Assembly: GCF_000423545.1 (NCBI RefSeq)
Contig: NZ_AUIE01000005.1
Location: forward strand, 186,001 to 250,000
Reading direction: 5' to 3'
Origin: Metapseudomonas resinovorans DSM 21078
GTDB taxonomy: Bacteria > Pseudomonadota > Gammaproteobacteria > Pseudomonadales > Pseudomonadaceae
Length of the DNA: 64,000 nt
Part shown: one piece after another, positions 1 to 7,796 of the stretch
Position numbering within the stretch: the stretch's first letter is position 1
Layout: every line of letters begins with the position of its first letter
Program-made: the position numbers and the translations under genes
Notes under the pieces: generated by a model
Database searches by the model: none
What the model was told of the DNA's origin: nothing
What the model saw: the letters and a program-made list of their open reading frames with translations, nothing else

Positions 1-554
1 CGCCGCGGGTGGTGCTGGAGGTGCAGGACGACGAGGCGCAAAGCCTGGTGACACGGCTGGCGACCGGCGAGCTGGACCTGGCCATCGACTACCTCTACTT
101 CGACAACCCCGATCTCTGCTACCAGCCCTTGATGGAGGAGAATCTGGTGGTGATCGGCCGGGCCGGGCACCCGGCTTTCGCGGGAGGGCTCACTCGCGAG
201 CGCTACCTGGGCAGCCAGCATGTGCTGATATTGCCGCGAGCCGGCCGTGGCTCGCCGCTGGAGATCGTCCTGGGCTCGGCGAAGATCAAGCGCCGGGCGG
301 GGCTTCAGGTTCCCCACTACCTGGCGATCCCGCCCATCGTGGCGCGGTCCGACCTGCTGGGCACCGTGCCGCGCCGGCTGGCGGAGCACTTCGCGGCCAT
401 CTACGCGCTGGAGATTGCGCCGCTTCCGGTGGCGACACCCTCCGTGCAGGTGAGCCTGATCTGGCACCGCCAGCAGGAACTGGCACCCGGCCTGCGCTGG
501 CTGCGAGAGCAACTGGCGCAGCTTGGCGCGACGCTTGCCGACGGCGACGCCTAA
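1..554 (+). CDS. LysR-family transcriptional regulator, C-terminal part (cut by window edge)
   Basis: The frame is open from the left edge and stops at TAA 552-554, so the N-terminal winged-helix DNA-binding domain lies outside the window. What remains is the effector-binding half of a LysR regulator: early 'LATGELDLAIDYLYFD', the central 'MEENLVVIGRAGHPAF' and the late 'RSDLLGTVPRRLAEHF' follow the order seen in NodD/MexT-like members, where this last motif lies in the second lobe of the ligand domain. The gene ends before a strong terminator, and the next genes face the other way, so it is not part of the iron cluster. The ligand and target genes cannot be read from this fragment. The family call is secure and the subfamily is an inference. 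Confidence 0.85.
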   Translation, partial: PRVVLEVQDDEAQSLVTRLATGELDLAIDYLYFDNPDLCYQPLMEENLVVIGRAGHPAFAGGLTRERYLGSQHVLILPRAGRGSPLEIVLGSAKIKRRAGLQVPHYLAIPPIVARSDLLGTVPRRLAEHFAAIYALEIAPLPVATPSVQVSLIWHRQQELAPGLRWLREQLAQLGATLADGDA

Positions 555-658
555 GTGTCATCGGTGGACGATGCCCTCCTGCCGTTCGCGCAGAGTGGCT
601 CCAGCAGGTAGCCCGACGGCCGGTTCGAGCCGCTCTAGGCTCTTGGTGTTGGCGGATT

Positions 659-686
659 CCGCCCGGCAATGCCGGGCGGGCCTTTT
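659..686 (+). terminator. Rho-independent terminator behind the LysR gene
   Basis: A perfect 9-bp stem (CCGCCCGGC at 659-667 pairing with GCCGGGCGG at 671-679, loop AAT) is followed by GCCTTTT. It lies between the LysR stop and the end of the convergent small membrane gene. The T-run is on the plus strand, so it mainly serves the LysR gene. Confidence 0.8.
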
Positions 687-704
687 AGCACTTCTCGAAT
701 CAGC

Positions 705-887
705 TCAGCGCTTGCGGCGGATTGGGCGCCGCAGCAGCGGCCAGATGCCCAGCACGGCTGGCGCGCCCAGGCCTAACCAGGCGATGGCGTCCCATCCGCC
801 GTCACCGAGCAAGGCACTGAACAGGCCAAGGGCGCAAAGCAGGCCGATGATCGAGGGCAGGGCGAAGGTGGATTGGCGCCAGTTCAT
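705..887 (-). CDS. Small hydrophobic protein coupled to the FoxB-like gene (60 aa)
   Basis: This short frame encodes 60 residues starting MNWRQSTFALPSIIG and ending in a basic tail RRPIRRKR. Two hydrophobic stretches (about residues 11-27 and 34-52) suggest two membrane helices with the basic tail in the cytoplasm. Its ATG (885-887) overlaps the TGA of the upstream PepSY gene (884-886) in an ATGA arrangement, which argues strongly for translation and for a job with that protein. Small two-helix proteins are often found next to PepSY_TM genes in TonB-receptor clusters, usually annotated as hypothetical iron-uptake proteins. I do not recognise a named family. A role in stabilising the reductase is a guess. 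Confidence 0.75.
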   Translation of the reverse strand: MNWRQSTFALPSIIGLLCALGLFSALLGDGGWDAIAWLGLGAPAVLGIWPLLRRPIRRKR

Positions 888-2014
888 GCTGTCGCTTCCT
901 CGGATGAGCGCTGTCCAGTACTGCGTCGCTGGCGAACCCACCAGAGATAGAGCCCGCTGCCGAGCACGATGATGGTGAGCACATCGAGCACGGCCCAGAG
1001 CAGTTGCATCGGGCGGCCGCCGTAGTCGCCGAAATGCAGCGGCTGCGACATCGCAAGGGCATCCATGTACCAGGGGCGTTGGGCGACGGCTGTGACGGCC
1101 AGGGTGCGTGCGTCGATCAGCACTGGCGTCCACAGGTGAGCAGTCAGGTGAGTGCTGCCGACCATGAACACCGTGTAGTGGTGCTCGCTTGAGAAACGGG
1201 TGCCGGGGAAGGCGATGAAATCCGCCTGCATGCCGGGCAGTGCGTCGGCGGCAATCGTCAGCACGTTGTCCACGGGGGCACGCTCAGTCAGCGGAGGTGC
1301 GTTGCGGTAAGGCTCTACCAGGGCGGTCAGCGTGTCCTGTCGCCAGGCACTGATCAACAGGTCGGCGCAGGCGCTGATGACACCGGTGACACCCACCACC
1401 AACGCCCAGGTCAGGGTGACGATGCCGATGAGGTTGTGCAGGTCCAGCCAGCGAGTTCGTGTGGAGCGCTGGTGACGCACTTCGGCGAACTTGAGGCGTC
1501 GCATGAAGGGCGAGTAAAGCACCACGCCGGAGATGATGGCGACTACGAACAGCAGGCCCATGAACGCCAGCAGCAGCTTGCCCGGCAGCCCGGCGAACAT
1601 GTCCACGTGCAGGCGCAGGATGAACATCAGCACGCCGCCGTTGGCGGCTGGCATGGCCACGGGCTCGCCAGTGCGGGCATCGAGCATGAAGGTGTGTGAG
1701 GCGTTCGGCTCGGTACCGGCAGTGGCGGCAGTGATGGCGACCACGCCATTCGGCTCGTCTTTCTCATAACCCAGGTACTGCACTACCTCGCCAGGGCGGT
1801 GGCGCTGGGCGGCATCCACCAGTTGCTGCAGACCCAGGTGCGGGGTGCCAGGAGCCATTTCGCGCAGCTCGGGCGCTTCACCCAGCAGGTGCTCCAGCTC
1901 GTGGTGGAAGATCAGCGGGAGCCCGGTAAGGGCCAGCATCAGCAGGAAGAGGGTGCAGATCAGGCTGGTCCAGGTATGCACCTGGGACCAGCGCCGGATG
2001 GTGCGGCTTTGCAT
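884..2014 (-). CDS. PepSY-associated TM protein, FoxB-like ferrisiderophore reductase candidate
   Basis: This 376-residue inner-membrane protein has the PepSY_TM layout: a first helix at about 14-36 with H13 just before it, a periplasmic PepSY region, two adjoining helices near 130-168, another near 192-215 and a C-terminal helix near 340-360. Histidines at membrane boundaries (H13, H37, H38, H136 in LRLHVDMF, H193 in DLHNLIG) fit the haem ligands known in this family. P. aeruginosa FoxB, encoded beside the ferrioxamine receptor FoxA, has the same fold and is thought to reduce or release iron from siderophores after uptake. Here the gene follows a TonB receptor by 46 bp on the same strand and overlaps the next small gene. 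The membrane-protein family is clear, and the siderophore role comes from context. Confidence 0.85.
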   Translation of the reverse strand: MQSRTIRRWSQVHTWTSLICTLFLLMLALTGLPLIFHHELEHLLGEAPELREMAPGTPHLGLQQLVDAAQRHRPGEVVQYLGYEKDEPNGVVAITAATAGTEPNASHTFMLDARTGEPVAMPAANGGVLMFILRLHVDMFAGLPGKLLLAFMGLLFVVAIISGVVLYSPFMRRLKFAEVRHQRSTRTRWLDLHNLIGIVTLTWALVVGVTGVISACADLLISAWRQDTLTALVEPYRNAPPLTERAPVDNVLTIAADALPGMQADFIAFPGTRFSSEHHYTVFMVGSTHLTAHLWTPVLIDARTLAVTAVAQRPWYMDALAMSQPLHFGDYGGRPMQLLWAVLDVLTIIVLGSGLYLWWVRQRRSTGQRSSEEATA

Positions 2015-2060
2015 GGCGATTCCCGATTCAAGGGCCGCCCCGCGGGGCGGCCGTGCTTCG

Positions 2061-4439
2061 TCAGAACTTGTAGTTCACGCTGCCGACCACGGTGCGTTCG
2101 TCGCCGTAGTAGCACCAGTAGCCGTCGCAGGTGGACAGGTATTCCTTGTTGAATACGTTCTTCGCGTCCACCGCTACCGAAAGGCCGCGCAGTGAGCTGT
2201 TCAGGCGGCCCAGGTCGTAGTGGGCCGAGGCGTCGTACACGGTGTAGGAACCGGTATGGCCGAGCCAGGTGTTTGCGGTGTTGCCGTAGCTGTCCCCCAC
2301 GTAGCGCACGCCGCCGGCGATGCCGAAACCGTCGAGGATGCCGCTGTGCCAGGTGTAGTCGGCCCAGGCGGTGGCCTGGTTGCGCGGCACCTGGGCCATG
2401 CGGTTGCCTTTGTCGGCACCTTTCTGGATTTCGCTGTCGGTGTAGCTGTAGGAGGCCACCAGCTTGAGGTTCTCGGTGACGTCGGCGGTGGCTTCCAGTT
2501 CCAGGCCGCGTACTTCCAGCTCGCCGATCTGGCGGGTCACGCTGCCTTCGGTAACGCTGACGTTGGTCTGGGTCAGGTCGTAGACGGCGGCGGTCAGCAT
2601 GGCGTCGGTGCCGGGCGGCTGGTACTTGATGCCCACCTCGTACTGTTTGCCCTCGGTGGGTTCGAACGACAGCGTGCTGTCGACGTTCGCACCCATCGCG
2701 GGCTGGAAGGACTCGGCGTAGGAGATGTACGGGGTGATGCCGTTGTCGAACAGGTAGCTCAGGCCCACGTTGCCGCTGAAGGCCACATCGCGCTGGGTAT
2801 TGGTGGCGTCGTTCTTGTTGTAGAAGGTGGTGCCGGTGTGCACCCAGTCTTCGCGGCCGCCGAGGGTCAGGCGCCAGTTGTCCAGGGCGATCTGGTCCTG
2901 GATGTAGAGGCCGGTCTGGCGGGTTTTCTGGTTGAAGTCCTGCATGGTGAAGTAGCTCACGCCGGACAGGTCCGCACCATAGATCGGGTTGTTGACGTTG
3001 ATCGGCGGTACACCCATGCCGTACAGCCAGCGGTAGTTGGTGTTGGCGCGCTGATGGTCGAGGCCCAGCAGCAGGGTGTGGTCCAGCTCACCCGTGCTGA
3101 AGTCGGCCTGGAAGTTGTTGTCCACGGCGAATTGGCTGATGTCTTCGTCGACGATGCCGGACTCGCGGTTGACGTTACCGTCGGCATCGATGCTGTTGAA
3201 GGTGGCCACGTTCACCGCCTGGAACTCCAGGTCGCTCTTGGTGTAGCGCAGGTTCTGGCGGAACTGCCAGACGTCGTTGAAACGGTGCTCGAACGCGTAG
3301 CCAAGGGCGTAGTAAGTGCGGTCGTAGAAGTCCCAGTCCGGCTCGCCCAGGTTCTTGTGGTGGGAGATGTCACCGAAAGGAGAGTCGATCTTGGTGCCCT
3401 GCAGTGGCAGGAACTGGCCGGTAATGCCGGTGTCGTCGCGCGTGTACTGCGAGAGGAAGGTCAGGCGGGTGTCGTCGTTGATGTTCCAGGTCAGGCTCGG
3501 CGCGAGGTTGTAGCGCTTGTCCGGGATGTGGTCGATGGGCGAGTTGCTGTCGCGCACGGTGCCGCTGACGCGGTAGAGAAACTGGCCCTCGTCGTCGATC
3601 TTGCCGGTGCTGTCGAAGTTGATCTGCTTGTGTTCGTTGCTGCCGGCCTGCAGTTCCAGCTCGTTGGCCTGTTCTTCCTGCGGGCGGCGACTGACCATGT
3701 CCAGCAGGCCACCGGGCGGGGTCTGGCCGTAGACCGAGGACGCCGGGCCGCGAAGCACGGCGATGCGCTCCAGGTTCCAGGGTTCGATCTTCGGATTGGC
3801 GAAGGAGCCCACCGGCAGCGGCAGGCCGTCGAGGAACTGGGTCGGCACGAAGCCGCGCACCTTCAACCAGTCGGAGCGGGAGTCGGAACCGTAGCCGCTG
3901 CTCATCACGCCCGCGGTGTAGCGCAGGGAGTCGTTGAGGTTGAGCGTCGGGCGCGAATCCAGCTGCTCGCGAGTGATCACCGAGATCGAGCGGGGAACTT
4001 CGTTGATTGCGGTGTCGGTCTTGGTGCCGGCGGCGGTGCGGCTGGCGACCATGCCAGTGGTCGGGCCCCAGGCGGTTTCATAGCTGCGGCTGCCGTCGAT
4101 GTTCACGTCCGGCAGGTTCATCGCCTCATCGGCGACGGGTGCCAGGCTGTAGCTGTCGGCGCCGTTCTGCACCAGGCGCAGACCGCTGCCCTGCAACGCC
4201 TGGGACAGTGCCTGCAGCGGGCTCAGTTCGCCCTGCACGGCCGGGGCGGTCTTGCCAGCGGTCAGGGCCGGATCGACGCTGAGGACGATGCCGGCATTCG
4301 CGGCGATGCGGTTCAGGGTGCTGGCCAGCGACGCGGAGGGCAGTTGGTAGGCCTCGGCCAGGGCCTGGGTGGACAGGCCGCCGAGGGTGATGGCCAGTGC
4401 CAGCAAGGTGTGGCGGAACGGGGCAGTTGCAGGGTGCAT
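2061..4439 (-). CDS. TonB-dependent siderophore receptor with N-terminal signalling domain (FoxA/FiuA-like)
   Basis: This 792-residue outer-membrane receptor has a signal peptide (to about ALAEA), an STN signalling domain (about residues 30-100, YQLPSASLASTLNRIA... to YSLAP), a plug with VPRSISVITREQL, LNDSLRYTAG and LERIAVLRGPASSVYG, then a 22-strand barrel ending in the terminal phenylalanine GSVNYKF that Bam machinery recognises. A Cys pair near the end (STCDGYWCYYG) is common in hydroxamate receptors such as FhuA and FoxA. I chose the ATG at 4437-4439 because AGGAG lies 9 bases upstream; an in-frame ATG at 4446-4448 sits directly against that AGGAG and is less likely. With fecI/fecR genes upstream, the STN domain would report ligand binding to FecR. 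The exact siderophore is unknown. Confidence 0.92.
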   Translation of the reverse strand: MHPATAPFRHTLLALAITLGGLSTQALAEAYQLPSASLASTLNRIAANAGIVLSVDPALTAGKTAPAVQGELSPLQALSQALQGSGLRLVQNGADSYSLAPVADEAMNLPDVNIDGSRSYETAWGPTTGMVASRTAAGTKTDTAINEVPRSISVITREQLDSRPTLNLNDSLRYTAGVMSSGYGSDSRSDWLKVRGFVPTQFLDGLPLPVGSFANPKIEPWNLERIAVLRGPASSVYGQTPPGGLLDMVSRRPQEEQANELELQAGSNEHKQINFDSTGKIDDEGQFLYRVSGTVRDSNSPIDHIPDKRYNLAPSLTWNINDDTRLTFLSQYTRDDTGITGQFLPLQGTKIDSPFGDISHHKNLGEPDWDFYDRTYYALGYAFEHRFNDVWQFRQNLRYTKSDLEFQAVNVATFNSIDADGNVNRESGIVDEDISQFAVDNNFQADFSTGELDHTLLLGLDHQRANTNYRWLYGMGVPPINVNNPIYGADLSGVSYFTMQDFNQKTRQTGLYIQDQIALDNWRLTLGGREDWVHTGTTFYNKNDATNTQRDVAFSGNVGLSYLFDNGITPYISYAESFQPAMGANVDSTLSFEPTEGKQYEVGIKYQPPGTDAMLTAAVYDLTQTNVSVTEGSVTRQIGELEVRGLELEATADVTENLKLVASYSYTDSEIQKGADKGNRMAQVPRNQATAWADYTWHSGILDGFGIAGGVRYVGDSYGNTANTWLGHTGSYTVYDASAHYDLGRLNSSLRGLSVAVDAKNVFNKEYLSTCDGYWCYYGDERTVVGSVNYKF

Positions 4440-4502
4440 TGCGAACATCTCCTAAGTGAGAAATCGTCTCAATGCCTTCTTGCCGAACCAGAATCGAAAA
4501 GT

Positions 4503-4527
4503 GACAGGGGGATTGAGAAAATTTTCC
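4503..4527 (-). promoter_or_regulatory. Possible FecI-type ECF sigma promoter of the receptor gene
   Basis: Read on the minus strand, GGAAAA (4522-4527) is followed after 16 bases by GTC (4503-4505). This resembles the GGAAAT-N16/17-GTC pattern of iron-starvation sigma factors and lies about 60 bases upstream of the receptor start codon. The cognate sigma gene is in the same cluster. The match is short, so confidence is modest. Confidence 0.35.
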
Positions 4528-4663
4528 GGTCCCGTCCCTGGACTCGTTGCTTTGTGGGGGGGAGAGCGCTTTTCTGGCTCGCTCACAGCCGCGAACGCCA
4601 AGGCACCGCCGCGTGGTGGGAATCGTTTGAGCGATTGCCACCCTGCGGGACAGTCATGGCGTG

Positions 4664-5623
4664 TCAGTCATTCGCGGGCACCACGCGCACCCACCAGTCG
4701 CTGTAGCGCTCGATGCTCACTGGCAGGCTGGGAGGCAAGGCGGCGAGCGCCTTGTCGCTGTCGTTCAACGGGAAGACACCACTGATGCGCAAGTCGGCCA
4801 GGGCCGGGTCCAGGCCCAGGTAGCCGCTGCGGTACTCACCCAGGCTGTCGATCAGCTGTGCCAATGGCATGTCGTCGGCCACCAGCATGCCGTGGCTCCA
4901 GGCCTCCGCGCCCACCGGTGCGGGTTCGCTCCGGCCCAGGTGTTCCCGGTCGATGCGCACCTGTTCACCGGCCTGGATCACCCGCTCGCCCGAGGCACTA
5001 CGGGGCGCTGCGGCCACAGCCGATTCGAGCACGATCAACCGGGTCGACTTGCCCTCGCGGCGCACCAGGAAGCGGGTACCCAGGGGCTGCAGGCGGCCCT
5101 GCTCGGTTTCGACGATGAACGGGCGTGGGTCGTCGTGACCCGTCTTCACCAGGATTTCGCCGCTGTGCAGGTAGAGCCGGCGTTGCGCTCCGTCGAAGTC
5201 GATGTCCAGGGCGGTACGGCTGTTGAGTTGCACGATGCTGCTGTCTGCCAGGCGCAGCTCACGGTGCTCGCCACGGGCGGTCAGTTCATCGGCCAGGTAG
5301 TCCCCGAGGGGACGCTGCTGGGCGAGCAGGCCAAGACCCAGGCCCACTGCCAGCAGCAAGGCCAGGGTGTTTCCGGCGATTCGATGTGGGCTGCGTCGCC
5401 GCACGCCGCCGCTGCGCAACAAGGCCCGGCGGGCCGGGATGGGGGCGGCCGCTGCCAGTTGCTGGTCGATCCCCGCCAATTGCTGCCAGACCTGCGCGTG
5501 CTCCGGTCGTTCGCCGAGCCAGCGGCGGAACTCGTGCCGCTCTAGCTCGGTGGCCTCGCCGGAATCCAGGCACAACTGCCAGGCGATGGCCTCGTCCAGG
5601 GCGCGTGCGGATACCCGGCTCAT
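4664..5623 (-). CDS. FecR-family anti-sigma factor / iron sensor
   Basis: The 319-residue product begins with the FecR N-terminal domain (DUF4880), which captures the sigma factor and carries the usual Trp-rich helix pattern (EAIAWQLCLDSGE, HEFRRWLGERPEHAQVW). A single membrane helix follows (about 100-117, NTLALLLAVGLGLGLLA). The periplasmic half has the FecR domain (RLADSSIVQLNSRTALDIDF) and ends in a DUF4974/STN-like region that contacts the receptor (LAQLIDSLGEYRSGYLGLDP). Its ATG overlaps the stop of the sigma gene (ATGA at 5620-5623), so the two are translated together in equal amounts, as is typical. The protein should hold the sigma factor until the loaded receptor signals through TonB. 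Confidence 0.93.
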   Translation of the reverse strand: MSRVSARALDEAIAWQLCLDSGEATELERHEFRRWLGERPEHAQVWQQLAGIDQQLAAAAPIPARRALLRSGGVRRRSPHRIAGNTLALLLAVGLGLGLLAQQRPLGDYLADELTARGEHRELRLADSSIVQLNSRTALDIDFDGAQRRLYLHSGEILVKTGHDDPRPFIVETEQGRLQPLGTRFLVRREGKSTRLIVLESAVAAAPRSASGERVIQAGEQVRIDREHLGRSEPAPVGAEAWSHGMLVADDMPLAQLIDSLGEYRSGYLGLDPALADLRISGVFPLNDSDKALAALPPSLPVSIERYSDWWVRVVPAND

Positions 5624-6138
5624 GTCGGCTCTCCATAGAGGGCGATGTAGCACTGGCGCATGCCTTGGGCCAGGTACTGGCGCACCCGCGAGGGGGAAAC
5701 CCCCAGGCACTCGGCGATCTCGGCGTGGCCGAGGCCGTCCAGGCGGTTGTAGAGGAAAGCCGCCCGCGCCTTGCTGGACAACTGACCCAGTAGACGGTCG
5801 ATTTCCCGGAGGCTTTCCAGGATCAGTGCCTGTTCCTCTGGGCTCGGGTGCAGCTCCTGGGGCGCATGGGCCAGTTCGTCCAGGTAGGCGCGTTCCAGGT
5901 CATGGCGGCGGAACTGATCCACCAGCAGGCCACGGGCGATGGTAGCCAGCAGGGCGCGGGGCTCGCGGGGAGGTTGCAGATCGGCCCGGGCGAGCAGACG
6001 CACGAAGGTGTCCTGGCTGACGTCTTCGGCGCGCTGAGGGCATTGCACCGTCTTGCGTAGCCAGCTGAACAGCCAATCACGATGGTCTCGGTAAAGCAGC
6101 CCTACCAGATGCGGGTTCGCGGGATCACCGGCCGACAC
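5620..6138 (-). CDS. ECF sigma factor, FecI/FoxI-like iron-starvation type
   Basis: This 172-residue protein has only sigma regions 2 and 4. Region 2 is LVGLLYRDHRDWLFSWLRKTV... AEDVSQDTFVRLL, with the family signature AEDVxQDTFxRL. Region 4 is REIDRLLGQLSSKARAAFLYNRLDGLGHAEIAECLGVSPSRVRQYL. FecI-family sigma factors direct polymerase to the neighbouring TonB-receptor gene and are normally repressed by Fur when iron is plentiful. It is the first gene of the unit and overlaps the FecR gene by four bases. No siderophore biosynthesis gene is nearby, so the system probably serves a siderophore made by other organisms. The sigma-factor call is certain and the ligand is not. Confidence 0.93.
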   Translation of the reverse strand: MSAGDPANPHLVGLLYRDHRDWLFSWLRKTVQCPQRAEDVSQDTFVRLLARADLQPPREPRALLATIARGLLVDQFRRHDLERAYLDELAHAPQELHPSPEEQALILESLREIDRLLGQLSSKARAAFLYNRLDGLGHAEIAECLGVSPSRVRQYLAQGMRQCYIALYGEPT

Positions 6139-6167
6139 GCTGACCTCATTGAAATGATCTGAAAAGA

Positions 6168-6190
6168 GTGATTAAGAATGATTCGCGATG
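6168..6190 (-). promoter_or_regulatory. Weak candidate Fur box upstream of the FecI-type sigma gene
   Basis: The stretch around AAGAATGATTCGCGATGAT contains the 9-base palindrome GAATGATTC and lies 35-50 bases upstream of the sigma start codon, where Fur control would be expected. It matches only about half of the 19-base Fur consensus, so this rests mainly on position. Confidence 0.3.
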
Positions 6191-6268
6191 ATGACAGAGG
6201 CTGGCCTCGTGCCGCAATCGTGGCGGGGGGAATGGGCGATGGGTGGTGGTGGGGCGGGGAAAGGAGGA

Positions 6269-6292
6269 GGGGCGGCAGGGAGGTGCCGCCCC
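6269..6292 (-). terminator. GC-rich hairpin behind the PA2817-like gene
   Basis: A perfect 9-bp stem (GGGGCGGCA / TGCCGCCCC, 6-base loop) sits 10 bases past the stop of the minus-strand gene at 6303. The following bases on that strand are C/T-rich (TCCTCCTTTCCCC) but there is no pure T-run, so termination is likely but not assured. Confidence 0.5.
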
Positions 6293-6302
6293 GGAGTGGG
6301 GC

Positions 6303-6713
6303 TCAGTGCTTGCTGCCATTGTCCGGCAGGGCTAGCAACCGCTTCTCCTGGTTCCAATCGAAGGGCTCATCGTTCTGTTCCGCCTCGTAGCGGCGCTCGT
6401 CGAGGCGCTGGAACAGGTCGATTTCCTCGTCGGGCATGAAGTGCAGGCAATCGCCGCCGAAGAACCAGAGCAGGTCGCGCGGCACCAGGTGGGCGATCTG
6501 CGGGTAGCGGTGGAAGACCTGGCTGATCAGGTCCTGGCCCATGTACAGGCTGCCTTCCGGGTCGCGCGGCAGTTCACTCATCAGTTCGTCGAAACGTTCG
6601 ACGAAGAGCGCGTGGTTCTCCTCGGGAACCTGTTCGGCCTCGCCCAGGGCGACCAGGATGCTGCGCAGGTGGGCGAGCAGAGCGAGGTGATGGTCGAGGT
6701 AGGGATTGGCCAT
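6303..6713 (-). CDS. Conserved Pseudomonas protein, PA2817-like (136 aa)
   Basis: This soluble, acidic, mostly helical protein starts MANPYLDHHLALLAHLRSILV and ends in LALPDNGSKH. It has no signal peptide or membrane helix. The text 'YPQIAHLVPRDLLWFFGGDCLHFMPDEEI' looks like the core of the family I recall as PA2817 in P. aeruginosa, which is conserved in the genus and has no known function. A hairpin follows the stop codon and the gene appears to be a single unit. The family assignment is from memory. No catalytic motif is visible; I would call it a conserved hypothetical if the family name is not confirmed. Confidence 0.8.
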   Translation of the reverse strand: MANPYLDHHLALLAHLRSILVALGEAEQVPEENHALFVERFDELMSELPRDPEGSLYMGQDLISQVFHRYPQIAHLVPRDLLWFFGGDCLHFMPDEEIDLFQRLDERRYEAEQNDEPFDWNQEKRLLALPDNGSKH

Positions 6714-7046
6714 GGCGGATTTCCTGAAGCTGGATCGGGCGCGGGAGTATAAAGTCCTCCGCGCCCGCTGTCCTGCCTGCGGGCTCAGCGGACCTTGCCC
6801 TGGCTGAGCGGGAGTTCGTCCTTGGCGAAGTCGTCCACGTCTATCACGCGTCGCCGCGCCGTTTCAGTGGCACGAAGCTGCGGGGCATCTGCCGTCTCGA
6901 TCCTCCTTGAGGGCGGCGCAGGGCCGTCACGCGCTTGGTCGCCACCGGTAACCATGGCGACAGGAACGGCGAGCTTGGCCGGAATGTCGTACCCCGAGCG
7001 GAAAAGTGCTGGATAGACTGGGGCCATTGCCCTGAGGAGAACCTCC
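6714..7046. other. 333-bp intergenic region, probable remnant or mini-ORFs
   Basis: No standard gene is convincing here. On the minus strand a strong AAGGAGG (6902-6908) precedes a 14-codon frame (6844-6888, MPRSFVPLKRRGDA), whose TGA overlaps a GTG that opens a 20-codon frame (6785-6847, ending DDFAKDELPLSQGKVR). These could be one small gene broken by a frameshift, or nothing. The right end should hold the promoter of the gene at 7047. Confidence 0.3.
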
Positions 7047-7709
7047 ATGCAGCGCTACTTGCAGCCCGGCCGCTTCGTTGATAGTGACCACCCCCTGGTG
7101 GTCGAGTTCGCCGAAAGACACCGTGGCGCCAGCCGCGACCCCATTGACCAGGCTGTCAGCCTGTACCTCTCGGTGCGCGACGAGATCCGCTACAACCCCT
7201 ACGTGTTCAGCCGGGTACCCGAGACACTCAAGGCCAGCCACGCGCTGGCTGCCGGGGAGTCCTATTGCGTGCCCAAGGCCATCCTCCTCGCCGCCTGCGC
7301 CCGGCATTGCGGCATTCCCGCGCGCATCGGGCTGGCGGATGTGCGCAACCACCTGGCTACGCCCAGGCTGTTGGAATTGCTGCGCAGCGAAGTGTTTGCC
7401 ATGCACGGTTACACCGAGCTGTACCTCGACGGCCGCTGGGTGAAGGCCACGCCGGCGTTCAACCTGGCGCTGTGCCACCACTTCGACGTTCCGCCGCTGG
7501 AGTTCGATGGCCGTCACGACAGTGTCTTCCACCCGTTCAATCGCCAGGGCGAGCGCTACATGGAATACCTGGCGGACCATGGTCAGTTCGACGATCTGCC
7601 GGAGGCGCTGTTCTTCGACCACCTGGCCAGCGTTTACCCGCACCTGTTCTGCGAGGGCGCGGCTTTCCTTTCCGGTGACCTCCATGCGGAGGCCGGCACA
7701 GCGAGCTGA
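7047..7709 (+). CDS. Transglutaminase-like cysteine peptidase-fold protein
   Basis: The 220-residue cytosolic protein carries the transglutaminase-like core. The Cys sits in AGESYCVPKAILLAACARHCGIPARIGLADVRNH (split here: SYCVPKA then GIPARIG), the His in FAMHGYTELYLDGRWVKATPAFN, and an Asp/Asn follows in the same strand pattern. This C-H-D order and the GxW turn match the Transglut_core family, members of which cleave or cross-link amide bonds. There is no signal peptide, so it acts in the cytoplasm, unlike TgpA encoded nearby. An AGGAG (7033-7037) precedes the ATG. It is transcribed alone, 87 bases before the moxR-like gene. Substrate unknown. Confidence 0.85.
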   Translation: MQRYLQPGRFVDSDHPLVVEFAERHRGASRDPIDQAVSLYLSVRDEIRYNPYVFSRVPETLKASHALAAGESYCVPKAILLAACARHCGIPARIGLADVRNHLATPRLLELLRSEVFAMHGYTELYLDGRWVKATPAFNLALCHHFDVPPLEFDGRHDSVFHPFNRQGERYMEYLADHGQFDDLPEALFFDHLASVYPHLFCEGAAFLSGDLHAEAGTAS

Positions 7710-7796
7710 CGCACAGTTTCATGAGTAAAGTTTGCCGGGCGCTTTGCCATTGTCCGGCCTGCCAGTAGCATCGTCGCATTACACAGGGAGCGATGA

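Noticed and set aside
4616-4641. GTGG-AATCG / CGATT-CCAC hairpin between the FecR and receptor genes as a terminator
   Set aside because: The stem is interrupted and no T-run follows on the minus strand, so termination is not supported.
2220-4706. An 828-codon plus-strand frame opposite the siderophore receptor gene
   Set aside because: It is a GC-rich mirror frame: composition is dominated by Val, Gly, Ala, His and Gln with no domain, while the minus strand encodes a full TonB receptor.
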